DNA of 64,000 nucleotides from Pseudomonas furukawaii (GCF_002355475.1 NZ_AP014862.1:1860001-1924000), one strand, 5' to 3'. Positions 35,434 through 45,016 are shown, numbered from the stretch's first letter. Notes: generated by a model from the letters alone, not told the origin. A program made the numbers and translations.

Positions 35434-36390
35434 ATGATCATCGCGATTACCGGCGGGACTGGGTTTATTGGTGAAAGGCTGGTTAGACGCCATCTGGAAC
35501 TAGGCGATACTGTTCGTGTCCTTTCACGCAAGCCTGTCCAGTCCAGAGCAAGTATCAAGGAAGAGGTAACCACATTTTGCGGTGATTTGGCTGATGACGA
35601 TTGTGATCTGACTGAGTTCGTTAGCGGAGTTGATATCCTTTACCACTGTGCAGGCGAGGTGAGGAATCCGACCCTCATGCACGCACTTCACATTGACGGA
35701 ACAAGCCGCCTGATTGCGGCTGCCGCTGGAAATATAGGCCGCTGGGTACAATTAAGCAGTGTTGGTGCCTACGGGCCTGTAGCTGACGGCATCGTGACGG
35801 AGGAGACTCTGCCTGCGCCAGTAGGGCCTTACGAGGTGTCCAAGACGGTTTCAGATGAGTTGGTGATGAAGGCTTCCGTTAATGGGGACTTTTGCTGCTC
35901 GATTCTTCGCCCGTCGAACGTCTACGGCCCAACAATGAGGAATCAGTCCTTATTTCAACTCATTACGATGATCAATCGGGGCCTGTTCTTTTATATAGGG
36001 AAGCCAGGTTCGTTGGCAAATTATATTCATGTGGATAATGTGGTTGATGCACTCGTGCTGTGTGGACATTCGAAAGTCGATAAGACCCAAGTCTATAATT
36101 TGTCGGATTCATGTACTCTTGAGTTTATGGTTGAGCGTGTTAGTGACTTGTTGGGGAGACGCCCGCCGCGAATTCGAGTGCCTGAACTATGTGCACGAGC
36201 AGTGGCGGGCTTAATGTCCGGAATGCCGAGGTTTCCGCTTTCCCAGTCACGCATTAATGCCTTGACCGTTCGAGCCAGTTATTCTACCGATCGGATTTCC
36301 AAAGAGTTGGGTTACTCCCATAATATTGGCCTTGATGAAGGGTTAAGCCAGATGGTTGCAGCCTGGAGGGGAAATGGAATCTCTGAATAA
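35434..36390 (+). CDS. NAD-dependent epimerase/dehydratase
   Basis: Short-chain dehydrogenase-type sugar-nucleotide enzyme (318 aa): GGTGFIGERL NAD loop at the N-terminus, catalytic SSVGAYG and YEVSK with the Tyr/Lys pair, and RPSNVYGP. Substrate cannot be read from sequence; a 4-epimerase or 4-keto reductase for one sugar of the repeat is likely. Start at 35434 is supported by GGAG upstream and fits the compact N-terminus. It overlaps the next glycosyltransferase by 17 bases. Confidence 0.8.
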   Translation: MIIAITGGTGFIGERLVRRHLELGDTVRVLSRKPVQSRASIKEEVTTFCGDLADDDCDLTEFVSGVDILYHCAGEVRNPTLMHALHIDGTSRLIAAAAGNIGRWVQLSSVGAYGPVADGIVTEETLPAPVGPYEVSKTVSDELVMKASVNGDFCCSILRPSNVYGPTMRNQSLFQLITMINRGLFFYIGKPGSLANYIHVDNVVDALVLCGHSKVDKTQVYNLSDSCTLEFMVERVSDLLGRRPPRIRVPELCARAVAGLMSGMPRFPLSQSRINALTVRASYSTDRISKELGYSHNIGLDEGLSQMVAAWRGNGISE

Positions 36391-37546
36391 TGTAAGGGTG
36401 GCGCGAGTCTCCACCGTTCCTTATTTTGTTGCGACTCAGCTTAAGGGGCAGATTGAACGTCTTGCTGCCAGTGGTGCCCAGACAGTGGTTATCACTTCCC
36501 CTGGGGAAGAGTTGTCCAGGATTGACTGGAGTGAAAGGCTGACGTTGGAGTTGATCGAAATACCTCGCTCGCCACACCCGTTGAAAGACTTGCTGGCGCT
36601 TTTCCGTCTGTTTATGGCTTTTCGAAGGCAAAAATTCAATATCATCCATTCAACGACGCCAAAAGCTGGATTGTTGTCCGCCATTTCTTCTTTTCTTGCG
36701 CGCGTCCCGATACGTCTACACACATTCACAGGACAGCCCTGGGTAGGCTTGTCGGGTCCCTTGGCCTGGTTCGCTCGGAGTTCGGACAAGGTAATCGGTC
36801 GCCTAAGCACTCACTGCTACGCGGACAGCGAAAGCCAGTGCGAGTTTCTGGTTTCCACGGGTGTGATAAAGAGAAACAAGATCAGCGTTATCGGGGCTGG
36901 TTCACTCGCGGGTGTAAGTCTTTCACGCTTCAATCCTGCGAGATTCTCTCAGACAGACAAGAATGAGTTGCGGGCAGAGCTTGGGATCAGCGAGGGAAGC
37001 CGGATCGTTCTCTTCGTGGGGCGCATCTGCAAGGATAAAGGCATATTTGAGTTGCTCGAAGCCTTTAGGCGGGCGCTAGGTGCAGGAGTCAACGCTGAGC
37101 TGTTGTTGGTGGGCCCGATTGACCAAGGGCGTGATGATGTTGACTCCTTATCCTTGGCTGATCTCTCTGGTCAGGCAAAGGTTCACCATGTTGGTTACAC
37201 GGATTGTCCAGAAAAGTACATGGCGATTGCTGACCTCTTGTGCTTGCCCAGTTACCGTGAGGGTTTTGGTACGGTCGTTATCGAAGCGGCCGCAATGGGG
37301 GTTCCCACATTGGGCACAGCGATATATGGACTTACAGATGCGATAGTCAATGGGGAAACTGGCGTGCTTGTTCCACCTCGCGACTCAGAGGCCCTCTGCG
37401 GTGAAATGATTCGGCTACTAAGTTGTCCCGAGCTTTTGGCCGGTATGGGTAAATCCGCATACTCCCGCTGCTTGAAGTGCTTCGATGCGGAGGTGATTAA
37501 CGGACAGGTGCTAGAGGAGTATGAGAGATTGATGGGGCGTCAATGA
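36374..37546 (+). CDS. family 4 glycosyltransferase
   Basis: 390-residue GT-B enzyme. The N-terminal acceptor domain contains HSTTPKAGLLS, and the C-terminal nucleotide-sugar domain contains VGRICKDKG and EGFGTVVIEAAAMGVP (the E-x7-E retaining motif). It probably adds a sugar to the lipid-linked intermediate formed by WbpL. Start chosen at 36374 because GGAGGGG lies just upstream. Confidence 0.87.
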   Translation: MESLNNVRVARVSTVPYFVATQLKGQIERLAASGAQTVVITSPGEELSRIDWSERLTLELIEIPRSPHPLKDLLALFRLFMAFRRQKFNIIHSTTPKAGLLSAISSFLARVPIRLHTFTGQPWVGLSGPLAWFARSSDKVIGRLSTHCYADSESQCEFLVSTGVIKRNKISVIGAGSLAGVSLSRFNPARFSQTDKNELRAELGISEGSRIVLFVGRICKDKGIFELLEAFRRALGAGVNAELLLVGPIDQGRDDVDSLSLADLSGQAKVHHVGYTDCPEKYMAIADLLCLPSYREGFGTVVIEAAAMGVPTLGTAIYGLTDAIVNGETGVLVPPRDSEALCGEMIRLLSCPELLAGMGKSAYSRCLKCFDAEVINGQVLEEYERLMGRQ

Positions 37547-37781
37547 GATCAACACTTATCCTTGTGGTAGGAGTATAGGTTTTTTGCTTGCGTAATAATG
37601 GGTTGTTTTCGTGCTTGATGTATTGGTAGTAAGGAGTGCGACCAAGTCTCGACTAGGTGGTTTGGGCTATTCTTTATGGGTATGTCGAGATATTGAGTGT
37701 CTTGGGTTAAGCAGGTCTTAACTGCTTGTCCATTTTTCTTTTATTGCTTTATCTGGATTATTATTTCGTAAGGTGACCATT

Positions 37782-38741
37782 ATGCATGCCTTGCTGCTGA
37801 CTGGGGGAACTGGATTTGTAGGAGGGGCTCTGCTCGATAGGTTGCTGAGTGACTGCCGTTATTCCCCTGTTGTCGCTGTTCGTCGCCAGATTTGTAGTTT
37901 TCGATCCGGCTTGAAGACTATGGAGGTGGGGGATATTTCGGGAGTTACTAATTGGCAGAATGCCCTTGCTGGTGTAAAGGTCGTTGTGCATGCCGCTGCG
38001 CGAGCTCATGTGCTTTCTGAAGAATCCTCTGACCCTCTTTATGAGTTTCGCCGTGTCAACGTTGAGGGAACATTGAGTCTTGCACGACAAGCAGTGGATT
38101 CTGGAGTTGAGCGTTTTATATTCTTAAGTTCAATCGGGGTTAATGGTAATATAACGGCTCGACCTTTTACTGAGGATGATATCCCTGATCCCAAGGAGAG
38201 CTATGCGATCTCAAAATATGAGGCGGAGTTGGGATTGCGTGAATTATCGAAAGAAACTGGTATGCAGCTCGTAATAATTAGGCCTCCGCTCGTATATGGC
38301 CCCAATGCTCCAGGTAATTTCAATCGTCTGATTCGGGCCGTCGACAGTGGGGTCCCGTTGCCGTTGGGGTGTATTAATAACCAGCGCAGTCTGGTTGCCC
38401 TGGATAATCTGGTTGATCTGATCGTGACCTGTATCGATCATCCTGCAGCGGCGAACCAGACCTTCCTGGTCAGCGATGGCGAGGATCTTTCGACTACGGA
38501 GTTGTTGCGCCGTATGGCCACTGCCTTGGGTAAGCCCGCGCGCTTGTTGCCGGTTCCGAGTTGGTTGCTGGAGGCGGGGGCTTCGATGTTGGGCAAGAAG
38601 GCGCTTTCCCAACGACTGTGTGGCTCGTTGCAGGTCGATATCAGCAAGACAAGAGAGTTGTTGGGGTGGACGCCGCCGCTCAGCGTCGATGCAGCTCTTC
38701 GTAAAACGGCAGCGCACTTTCTGGAGCATCGCACGCATTGA
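37782..38741 (+). CDS. wbpV: WbpV-like UDP-4-keto-6-deoxy-HexNAc reductase
   Basis: 319-residue short-chain dehydrogenase: GGTGFVGGAL NAD loop, HAAARAHV, SSIGVNG and YAISKYEAE catalytic motifs, and a C-terminus ending GWTPPLSVDAALRKTA. Placed directly before wbpL and wbpM, the arrangement of P. aeruginosa serotypes making UDP-QuiNAc, where WbpM forms the 4-keto sugar and WbpV reduces it. A FucNAc-forming (WbpK-like) specificity cannot be excluded. A GTG at 37773 is in frame, but AAGG spacing favours the ATG at 37782. About 235 bp of AT-rich DNA precede it without recognised features. Confidence 0.72.
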   Translation: MHALLLTGGTGFVGGALLDRLLSDCRYSPVVAVRRQICSFRSGLKTMEVGDISGVTNWQNALAGVKVVVHAAARAHVLSEESSDPLYEFRRVNVEGTLSLARQAVDSGVERFIFLSSIGVNGNITARPFTEDDIPDPKESYAISKYEAELGLRELSKETGMQLVIIRPPLVYGPNAPGNFNRLIRAVDSGVPLPLGCINNQRSLVALDNLVDLIVTCIDHPAAANQTFLVSDGEDLSTTELLRRMATALGKPARLLPVPSWLLEAGASMLGKKALSQRLCGSLQVDISKTRELLGWTPPLSVDAALRKTAAHFLEHRTH

Positions 38742-38792
38742 TGTGGTGTCGCGGGACTTGCCTTTCTATCTGCTTCGGGAAGTAGATCTTTG

Positions 38793-39803
38793 ATGACGAT
38801 TTGGTGGTTGCTGCCGGCTTTGGCCGGCGTTTCTCTGATCTTGACGGGTGCCTTGCGCCGTTATGCCCTGGCGCGCAGCCTGATGGATATTCCCAATGGT
38901 CGCAGTTCGCACTCGGTGCCTACGCCGCGCGGCGGTGGTGTGGCTATTGTGATCAGCTTTCTCGTGGCGTTGCCCTTGCTGGCGTCAATCGGTGTGTTGG
39001 CCTGGCCGGTGATGTGGGCACTGCTGGGGGCAGGCGGCTGGATCGCCCTGGTGGGATTTCTCGATGACCATGGGCATATCGCGGCGCGCTGGCGGTTGTT
39101 GGCGCATTTCATCGGTGCGGGTTGGGCGCTGGGCTGGTTGGGTGGTTTACCGCCGCTGGTGATCTTCGGCTTCGATCTGGAGTTGGGGTGGCTGGGGTAT
39201 GCGCTGGCGGCGTTTTATCTGGTCTGGCTGCTGAATCTGTACAACTTCATGGATGGCATCGATGGTATCGCCAGCGTCGAGGCGATCTGCGTGTGCCTGG
39301 GCGGTTCTTTGCTTTACCTGTTGTTGGGCGAAAGTGCTGCAGCACTGGCACCCTTGTTCCTGGCGGTCGCCGTGGGGGGCTTCCTGTTCTGGAACTTCCC
39401 GCCAGCGCGCATTTTCATGGGGGATGCGGGTAGTGGCTTCCTCGGAATTGCATTGGGCGTGCTTTCTCTTCAAGCGGCTTGGGTTGCACCCCAGTTGCTC
39501 TGGAGTTGGTTGATCCTGCTGGGGGTGTTCATCGTCGACGCCACCTGGACGCTGTTCCGCAGACTGCTCCGGGGTGACAAGGTGTACGAGGCGCATCGCA
39601 GTCATGCTTATCAGTACGCATCGCGCAAGTTTGGCAAGCATTTGCCAGTGACGCTGGCGGTCGCGGCGCTGAACCTTTTCTGGTTGCTGCCCATTGCGCT
39701 CTGGGTCGGGTTAGGCGGCGTGGATGGCGCGCTCGGGTTGTTGGTCGCATACCTGCCTCTGGCGTGTCTGGCGGTGAGGTTCAAGGCTGGGAAGCGAGAG
39801 TAG
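38793..39803 (+). CDS. wbpL: initiating glycosyltransferase, MraY/WecA family
   Basis: 336-residue polytopic membrane enzyme that transfers the first sugar-1-phosphate onto undecaprenyl phosphate. Family motifs: PNGRSSHSVPTPRGGG near residue 35, DD (FLDDHGH), the NFMDGIDGIA core with catalytic acidic residues, FMGDAGSGFLG and the EAHRSHAYQ loop. About ten membrane helices. Gene order wbpV-wbpL-wbpM supports the symbol. Confidence 0.88.
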   Translation: MTIWWLLPALAGVSLILTGALRRYALARSLMDIPNGRSSHSVPTPRGGGVAIVISFLVALPLLASIGVLAWPVMWALLGAGGWIALVGFLDDHGHIAARWRLLAHFIGAGWALGWLGGLPPLVIFGFDLELGWLGYALAAFYLVWLLNLYNFMDGIDGIASVEAICVCLGGSLLYLLLGESAAALAPLFLAVAVGGFLFWNFPPARIFMGDAGSGFLGIALGVLSLQAAWVAPQLLWSWLILLGVFIVDATWTLFRRLLRGDKVYEAHRSHAYQYASRKFGKHLPVTLAVAALNLFWLLPIALWVGLGGVDGALGLLVAYLPLACLAVRFKAGKRE

Positions 39804-40015
39804 AAGCGTGCCTCGTCCGGCGGGCCCGCCAGTCGAGAGAGGGGATCTCGTTGCCGGATGTTGCGAATGCTAACAGTGAGTAGGATGGAGTGCTTTGGGC
39901 GAGGCTCCATCTTGCGTCGAGTCCAGTCATGGTTCGCTGGGTGTCTGGTGCTGAAGATTAACTTCGTCGGGGCAGATTCGCTTTTGGGTTTGTTAGAGAC
40001 TTCGAGGATGTTCTG

Positions 40016-42022
40016 GTGTTAAGGACCGCTGATAAGTTGCGCGAGGGGTTATTGCGGCTGCCGCGTCGTTACAAGCGTTTGATGCAAGTGATCACCGATG
40101 TGGTGTTAGTTTGGACTGCTTTGTGGCTTGCCTTTCTTGTGCGCCTTGGCACCGACAATCTGATTCATCCTTGGGGGGGGCACCTTTGGTTGTTTGTTGC
40201 CGCTCCCGTGATTGCTATCCCGCTGTTCGTTAAGTTTGGTATGTATCGGGCAGTAATGCGCTATTTCGGTAACGATGCGCTGCTCGTTATTGCCAAGGCT
40301 GTTACCCTGTCTGCCCTTTTACTTTCTCTGGTCGTGTATTGGTACCGTGATGCGCCGCTAACTGTACCGCGCTCACTGGTGTTCATCTATTGGTGGCTGA
40401 GTTTGATCCTGCTCGGCGGGTTACGTCTGGTAATGCGTCAGTATTTTATGGGCGATTGGTTCTCAGCCAGCCAGACCATGCCGTTTATGAACCGTGATGA
40501 CGGTTTGCCTAAGGTGGCGATCTACGGTGCCGGTGCCGCCGGTAACCAGTTGGTGGGGGCCCTGCGTATGGGGCGCGCAATGCGTCCGGTGGCATTCATT
40601 GATGACGATAGCGGTATTGCCGGTCGTGTAATTGCCGGTCTGCGAGTGTTCAAACCCAAGCATATTCAGCAGTTGATCGATGAAACTGGGGCGCAAGAGA
40701 TATTGCTGGCGATCCCCTCCGCCTCCCGCGGGCGACGGCGCGAGGTGTTGGAGTTTCTTGAACAGTTTCCACTGCACGTGCGCAGCATACCGGGCTTCAT
40801 GGATCTGGCCAGCGGGAGGGTGCAGGTCGATGACATCCAGGAAGTGGATATCACCGACTTGCTCGGTCGAGATGCAGTTCCGCCGCGACAGGAGTTATTC
40901 GAGCGGTGTATTCGTGGTCAGACCGTCATGGTGACCGGCGCGGGAGGTTCGATTGGCTCCGAGTTGTGCCGCCAGATCATGGCGAGTGCGCCCACAACGC
41001 TGCTGCTGCTCGAGCACAGTGAGTTCAACCTGTACAGCATTCATGCCGAGCTTGAGCAACGGATCGAGCGTGAGTCCTTGCCGCTAAGGTTGGTGCCGAT
41101 TCTGGGCTCCATCCGCAATCCGGATCGGCTGCTGGACATTATGCGGACTTGGCAGGTGAACACTGTCTACCATGCTGCGGCATACAAGCATGTGCCAATG
41201 GTGGAGCACAACATCGCCGAGGGAGTTCTGAATAATGTCATGGGCACTTTGTACACCGCACAAGCGGCAGTGAGGGCCGGCGTCGAGCACTTCGTGCTGA
41301 TTTCCACCGACAAGGCGGTGCGACCCACCAATGTGATGGGCAGCACCAAGCGCCTGGCTGAAATGGTTCTGCAGGCACTAAGCCGGGAATCGGGTCCGGT
41401 ACTGTTTGCAGACAAGGACGCTGTCCATCACGTCAACAAGACACGTTTCACTATGGTGCGTTTCGGCAATGTGCTGGGCTCCTCGGGGTCCGTGATTCCG
41501 CGTTTCTATGCGCAAATTCGTCGTGGTGGGCCAGTGACAGTCACGCATCCAAATATCACCCGTTACTTCATGACCATTCCAGAGGCCGCTCAGCTGGTGA
41601 TTCAAGCCGGCTCAATGGGGCAGGGCGGGGATGTGTTCGTGTTGGATATGGCTGAGCCCGTGAAGATCCTCGATTTGGCGGAAAAGATGATTCATCTTTC
41701 TGGTCTCAGTGTGCGTTCGGAGAAGAATCCTCATGGGGATATCGCTATCGAGTTCAGCGGCTTGCGTCCTGGCGAGAAGCTGTACGAGGAACTGCTGATT
41801 GGCGATAACGTCAGTCCGACCGATCACCCGATGATCATGCGGGCCAACGAGGAACACCTGTCTTGGGATTCTCTCAAGACAACGCTGGCAGCCTTGCTCG
41901 AGGCCGTAGAGCAGGACGATTACACCAGAGTGCGCCAGTTGCTGCGGGAGACGGTCAGCGGTTATGCCCCAGAAGGGGAAATCGTCGACTGGATATATCA
42001 GCAGCGTCGGATCGAGACCTGA
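40016..42022 (+). CDS. wbpM: membrane-bound UDP-GlcNAc 4,6-dehydratase
   Basis: 668 residues: four N-terminal membrane helices, a CoA-binding-like domain (IYGAGAAGNQL near 173), then the dehydratase domain with TGAGGSIGSELC near 311, and VLISTDKAVRPTNVMGSTK, where Met replaces the usual catalytic Tyr, typical of large WbpM/FlaA1 homologues. It makes UDP-4-keto-6-deoxy-GlcNAc, feeding WbpV. Last gene of the cluster. GTG start with GAGG upstream; an internal ATG at 40082 would cut into the first helix. GC content is returning toward the chromosomal norm here. Confidence 0.93.
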   Translation: MLRTADKLREGLLRLPRRYKRLMQVITDVVLVWTALWLAFLVRLGTDNLIHPWGGHLWLFVAAPVIAIPLFVKFGMYRAVMRYFGNDALLVIAKAVTLSALLLSLVVYWYRDAPLTVPRSLVFIYWWLSLILLGGLRLVMRQYFMGDWFSASQTMPFMNRDDGLPKVAIYGAGAAGNQLVGALRMGRAMRPVAFIDDDSGIAGRVIAGLRVFKPKHIQQLIDETGAQEILLAIPSASRGRRREVLEFLEQFPLHVRSIPGFMDLASGRVQVDDIQEVDITDLLGRDAVPPRQELFERCIRGQTVMVTGAGGSIGSELCRQIMASAPTTLLLLEHSEFNLYSIHAELEQRIERESLPLRLVPILGSIRNPDRLLDIMRTWQVNTVYHAAAYKHVPMVEHNIAEGVLNNVMGTLYTAQAAVRAGVEHFVLISTDKAVRPTNVMGSTKRLAEMVLQALSRESGPVLFADKDAVHHVNKTRFTMVRFGNVLGSSGSVIPRFYAQIRRGGPVTVTHPNITRYFMTIPEAAQLVIQAGSMGQGGDVFVLDMAEPVKILDLAEKMIHLSGLSVRSEKNPHGDIAIEFSGLRPGEKLYEELLIGDNVSPTDHPMIMRANEEHLSWDSLKTTLAALLEAVEQDDYTRVRQLLRETVSGYAPEGEIVDWIYQQRRIET

Positions 42023-42066
42023 TTGTTGGCAAGTTTGGATAGGGGGAGACTCGATTGGATTCTGCA

Positions 42067-42084
42067 CCCCTCGGAAACGAGGGG
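42067..42084 (+). terminator. GAAA-capped stem-loop after wbpM
   Basis: CCCCTCG-GAAA-CGAGGGG, a very stable 7-bp stem with a GNRA-type tetraloop 44 bases after the wbpM stop. No U-tract follows; it may stabilise the 3' end or act in Rho-dependent termination. Confidence 0.45.
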
Positions 42085-42213
42085 CCGAAGCATAAGCGGC
42101 ATCAGATTCAACGGTGTGAGCGCAATTCCCCCTTCCGCTTGCTCCTTCCAGTCCTGATCAAGAGTTGAACGAACCTCTCGTTTTCAAGTGGGCTGTCTGG
42201 CTGCTTGATATTC

Positions 42214-42228
42214 CGCACAACTTGTGCG
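42214..42228. promoter_or_regulatory. operator-like palindrome before the glutamylpolyamine synthetase
   Basis: CGCACAA-C-TTGTGCG, a perfect 7-bp inverted repeat with a 1-base centre, 48 bases upstream of the start codon. Position and symmetry suit a dimeric repressor. The regulator is unknown; PauR-type control is possible but I cannot confirm its site. Confidence 0.4.
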
Positions 42229-42276
42229 CATTTTCATACATGCCGCCATCCCGTGCGGCTGTAGTGCACAAGGACA

Positions 42277-43626
42277 ATGAACATGGTGACGAACGTCCAC
42301 AGCCCGCTCGCGGAGCGTCTGGCTGGCGTTGAGGAAGTCGAGTGCGTGACCCCGGACCTGAACGGGGTGATGCGGGGCAAGGTGATGACGGGGGAGGGGT
42401 TCCTTTCCGGGGGCCGGTTGCAACTGGCGCGGGGTGTGCTCCTGCAATGCATCATGGGCGGCTATCCACCGGCTCGCTTTTATGGTGCCGATGATGGTGA
42501 CCTGGTCCTGGTGGCCGAACCGGGGCAGGTCTATCGCCTGCCCTGGAGCGAGCGCCCCCGGGCCCTTGCCATCTGCGATGCTCAAGAACTGGACGGCCGG
42601 CCCTCAGGCCTGTCGACGCGGGGACTGCTGCGCCACGTGCTGGAGCGGTATGCCGAGCATGGTTGGAAACCCGTGGTGGCCACCGAGCTGGAGTTCTTCG
42701 TCCTTGCCCACAACGGGGATCCGCACCGTCCCTTCGAGCCGCCACCTGGGCTCGATGGTCGTCGCGAGGTCGGCTTCTCCGCCTTCAGCGTGTCGTCCAA
42801 CAATGGCTTGCGCCCCTTCTTCGAGGAGGTCTATCGCGTCATGGCGGCGTTCGGCATGCCGCGGGACACCTTCATGCATGAGATGGGCGTCAGCCAGTTC
42901 GAAATCAATTTCCTCCACGGCGATCCGTTGCTGCTGGCGGACCAGACCTTCCTGTTCAAGCATCTGTTGAAGGAAGTTGCGCTGAAGCATGGCGTCCAGG
43001 TCGTCTGTATGGCCAAGCCCCTGGCGCATACGCCGGGCAGTTCCATGCATATCCACCAGAGCGTGGTGACGGTGGAGGGCGGCGAGAACATCTTCAGCGA
43101 TGCGAATGGTGAACCTGCCGCTGCGTTCCGACACTTCATCGGTGGCCAGCAGGCGGCCATGGCGGACTTCACTGCCTTGTTCGCCCCCAACGTGAATTCC
43201 TACCAGCGGCTCTGCCATCCTTACGCGTCTCCCAACAATGCCTGCTGGTCCCATGACAACCGGGCAGCGGGGCTGCGTATTCCGGCCAGTTCGCCGGTGG
43301 CGCGGCGGGTCGAGAATCGACTCCCCGGCGCCGACGCCAATCCCTATCTGGCCATCGCTGCCAGCCTGGCGGCCGGGCTCCATGGGCTGGAGCGGAGGCT
43401 GGAGCCGAGCGAGCCGATCCAGGGCGAATTCGAGGCGCCGGATGAATTGCTCCTGCCCTGTACCTTGCATGCCGCACTCGAGCGTCTGAAACGCAGTGAT
43501 CTGGCCCGTGAGCTATTCGGCAAGGAGTTCATCGACGGCTACATTGCTACAAAGACGATGGAGCTCAGCAGCTTCTTCGATGAGATCACGCCCTGGGAAA
43601 GGCGTATCCTCGCATCCCAGGTCTGA
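42277..43626 (+). CDS. glutamine synthetase-family enzyme, likely gamma-glutamylpolyamine synthetase
   Basis: 449 residues with the glutamine synthetase fold: ATELEFFVL (metal ligands), GVSQFEINF, the HTPGSSMHIHQS active-site segment, and NSYQRL. It lacks the adenylylation-site region of nitrogen-assimilating GlnA, and the N-terminus (VECVTPDLNGVMRGK) is PuuA-like. Such enzymes ligate glutamate to polyamines or related amines as the first degradation step. From memory, a gene of this type (PA3356, pauA5) sits next to the same MFS, DUF2064 and flagellar genes in P. aeruginosa. AAGGA precedes the ATG. Confidence 0.85.
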   Translation: MNMVTNVHSPLAERLAGVEEVECVTPDLNGVMRGKVMTGEGFLSGGRLQLARGVLLQCIMGGYPPARFYGADDGDLVLVAEPGQVYRLPWSERPRALAICDAQELDGRPSGLSTRGLLRHVLERYAEHGWKPVVATELEFFVLAHNGDPHRPFEPPPGLDGRREVGFSAFSVSSNNGLRPFFEEVYRVMAAFGMPRDTFMHEMGVSQFEINFLHGDPLLLADQTFLFKHLLKEVALKHGVQVVCMAKPLAHTPGSSMHIHQSVVTVEGGENIFSDANGEPAAAFRHFIGGQQAAMADFTALFAPNVNSYQRLCHPYASPNNACWSHDNRAAGLRIPASSPVARRVENRLPGADANPYLAIAASLAAGLHGLERRLEPSEPIQGEFEAPDELLLPCTLHAALERLKRSDLARELFGKEFIDGYIATKTMELSSFFDEITPWERRILASQV

Positions 43627-43687
43627 TCGATCCGGGGCTGCCATGCCAGGCGGCCCCTTTGCACAAGGAGCCGCCTGGAGCGCGTCG

Positions 43688-45016
43688 ATGCATCGAATCT
43701 GGAAGTCCTTTCGCGCACTGTATTTCGCCACCCTGCTCATGCTGATCGGCTCCGGCCTGCTCAGTACCTACCTGGGCCTGCGCCTGGCCGCCGACAATGT
43801 CGACGGGCTCTGGGTCGGTGCCCTGATGGCGGCCAACTATTTCGGCCTGATCCTGGGGGGCAAGCTGGGGCACCGGCTGATCGCCCGGGTTGGGCATATC
43901 CGCGCCTACGTGGCCTGCGCCGGCGCGGTCACGGCAGCGGTGCTGGGCCATGGACTGACGGACTTCCTGCCCGCCTGGTTGTTCATGCGGATGCTGGTGG
44001 GCCTGGGCATGATGTGCCAGTACATGGTGATCGAGAGCTGGCTCACCGAGCAGGCCGACGCCAGCCAGCGGGGGCAGGTTTTCGCCGGTTACATGGTGGC
44101 GTCCTACCTCGGCCTGGTGCTGGGCCAGTTGGTGCTGGTGCTGCACCCGGGCCTCGGGCCGGAGCTGCTGATGCTGGTGGCCATGTGCTTCGCCCTGTGC
44201 CTGGTTCCTGTCGCCCTGACCCGCAAGCTGCACCCCGCACCCTTGCATCCCGCGCCGTTGGAGCCTCGCTTCTTCATGAAGCGCGTACCCCAGTCCATGA
44301 CCACGGTGCTGGTGTCGGGGCTGGTGATCGGCTCGTTCTACGGCCTGGCGCCGCTCTATGCGTCCGCCCAGGGCCTGCCCACCGAGAAGGTGGGTCTGTT
44401 CATGGGGAGCTGCATCTTCGCCGGCCTCCTGGTGCAGTGGCCGCTGGGCTGGTTGTCGGACCGCCATGACCGCGCCGTGCTGATTCGCACGACCGCCGCC
44501 TTGTTGGCATTGTGCGCGCTGCCCCTGGCGGTGCTTCCCGAGGCGCCGCTGGAGGTTCTGTTCCCGGTCGGTTTCCTGGTGTGTCTGCTGCAGTTCAGCC
44601 TCTACCCGCTGGCGGTGGCGTTTTCCAACGACCATATCGAACCCGATCGGCGGGTGTCCCTCACGGCGATGCTGCTCATCACCTTCGGGGTTGGCGCGAG
44701 CCTGGGGCCGTTGCTCACCGGTGCGCTGATGAAGCAGTTGGGGCCGAACATGCTCTACGCTTTCGTCAGTTTCTGCGCGGCCGTATTGGTGTTGCGCGTG
44801 CGTCCGGACAAGGTCACCGGGCTGCACCGCGTGGAGGAGGCGCCCCTGCATCACATCCCGACGCCGGACAACATGACCAGTTCGCCGCTGGTGGCGGCGC
44901 TGGACCCTCGTGTGGATGAGAAGGATGTGCATGATCAGATGCAGAACGGCGACGTTCCGCCGCCCGTGGACGAGCCTGCCAGGGACGGGGGCGAACAGCC
45001 GCAGCCTGAAAAATAG
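43688..45016 (+). CDS. MFS transporter
   Basis: 442 residues with about twelve membrane helices; the loop after helix 2 reads GGKLGHRLIARVGH (MFS signature) and WLTEQADASQRGQ follows helix 4. The cytoplasmic tail is hydrophilic and acidic. Substrate unknown; it may serve the upstream polyamine/amine catabolic enzyme. Start set at the ATG at 43688 (GGAG upstream, begins MHRIWKSFRALYFA); the frame is open further upstream into the preceding gene, which is implausible. Confidence 0.85.
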   Translation: MHRIWKSFRALYFATLLMLIGSGLLSTYLGLRLAADNVDGLWVGALMAANYFGLILGGKLGHRLIARVGHIRAYVACAGAVTAAVLGHGLTDFLPAWLFMRMLVGLGMMCQYMVIESWLTEQADASQRGQVFAGYMVASYLGLVLGQLVLVLHPGLGPELLMLVAMCFALCLVPVALTRKLHPAPLHPAPLEPRFFMKRVPQSMTTVLVSGLVIGSFYGLAPLYASAQGLPTEKVGLFMGSCIFAGLLVQWPLGWLSDRHDRAVLIRTTAALLALCALPLAVLPEAPLEVLFPVGFLVCLLQFSLYPLAVAFSNDHIEPDRRVSLTAMLLITFGVGASLGPLLTGALMKQLGPNMLYAFVSFCAAVLVLRVRPDKVTGLHRVEEAPLHHIPTPDNMTSSPLVAALDPRVDEKDVHDQMQNGDVPPPVDEPARDGGEQPQPEK

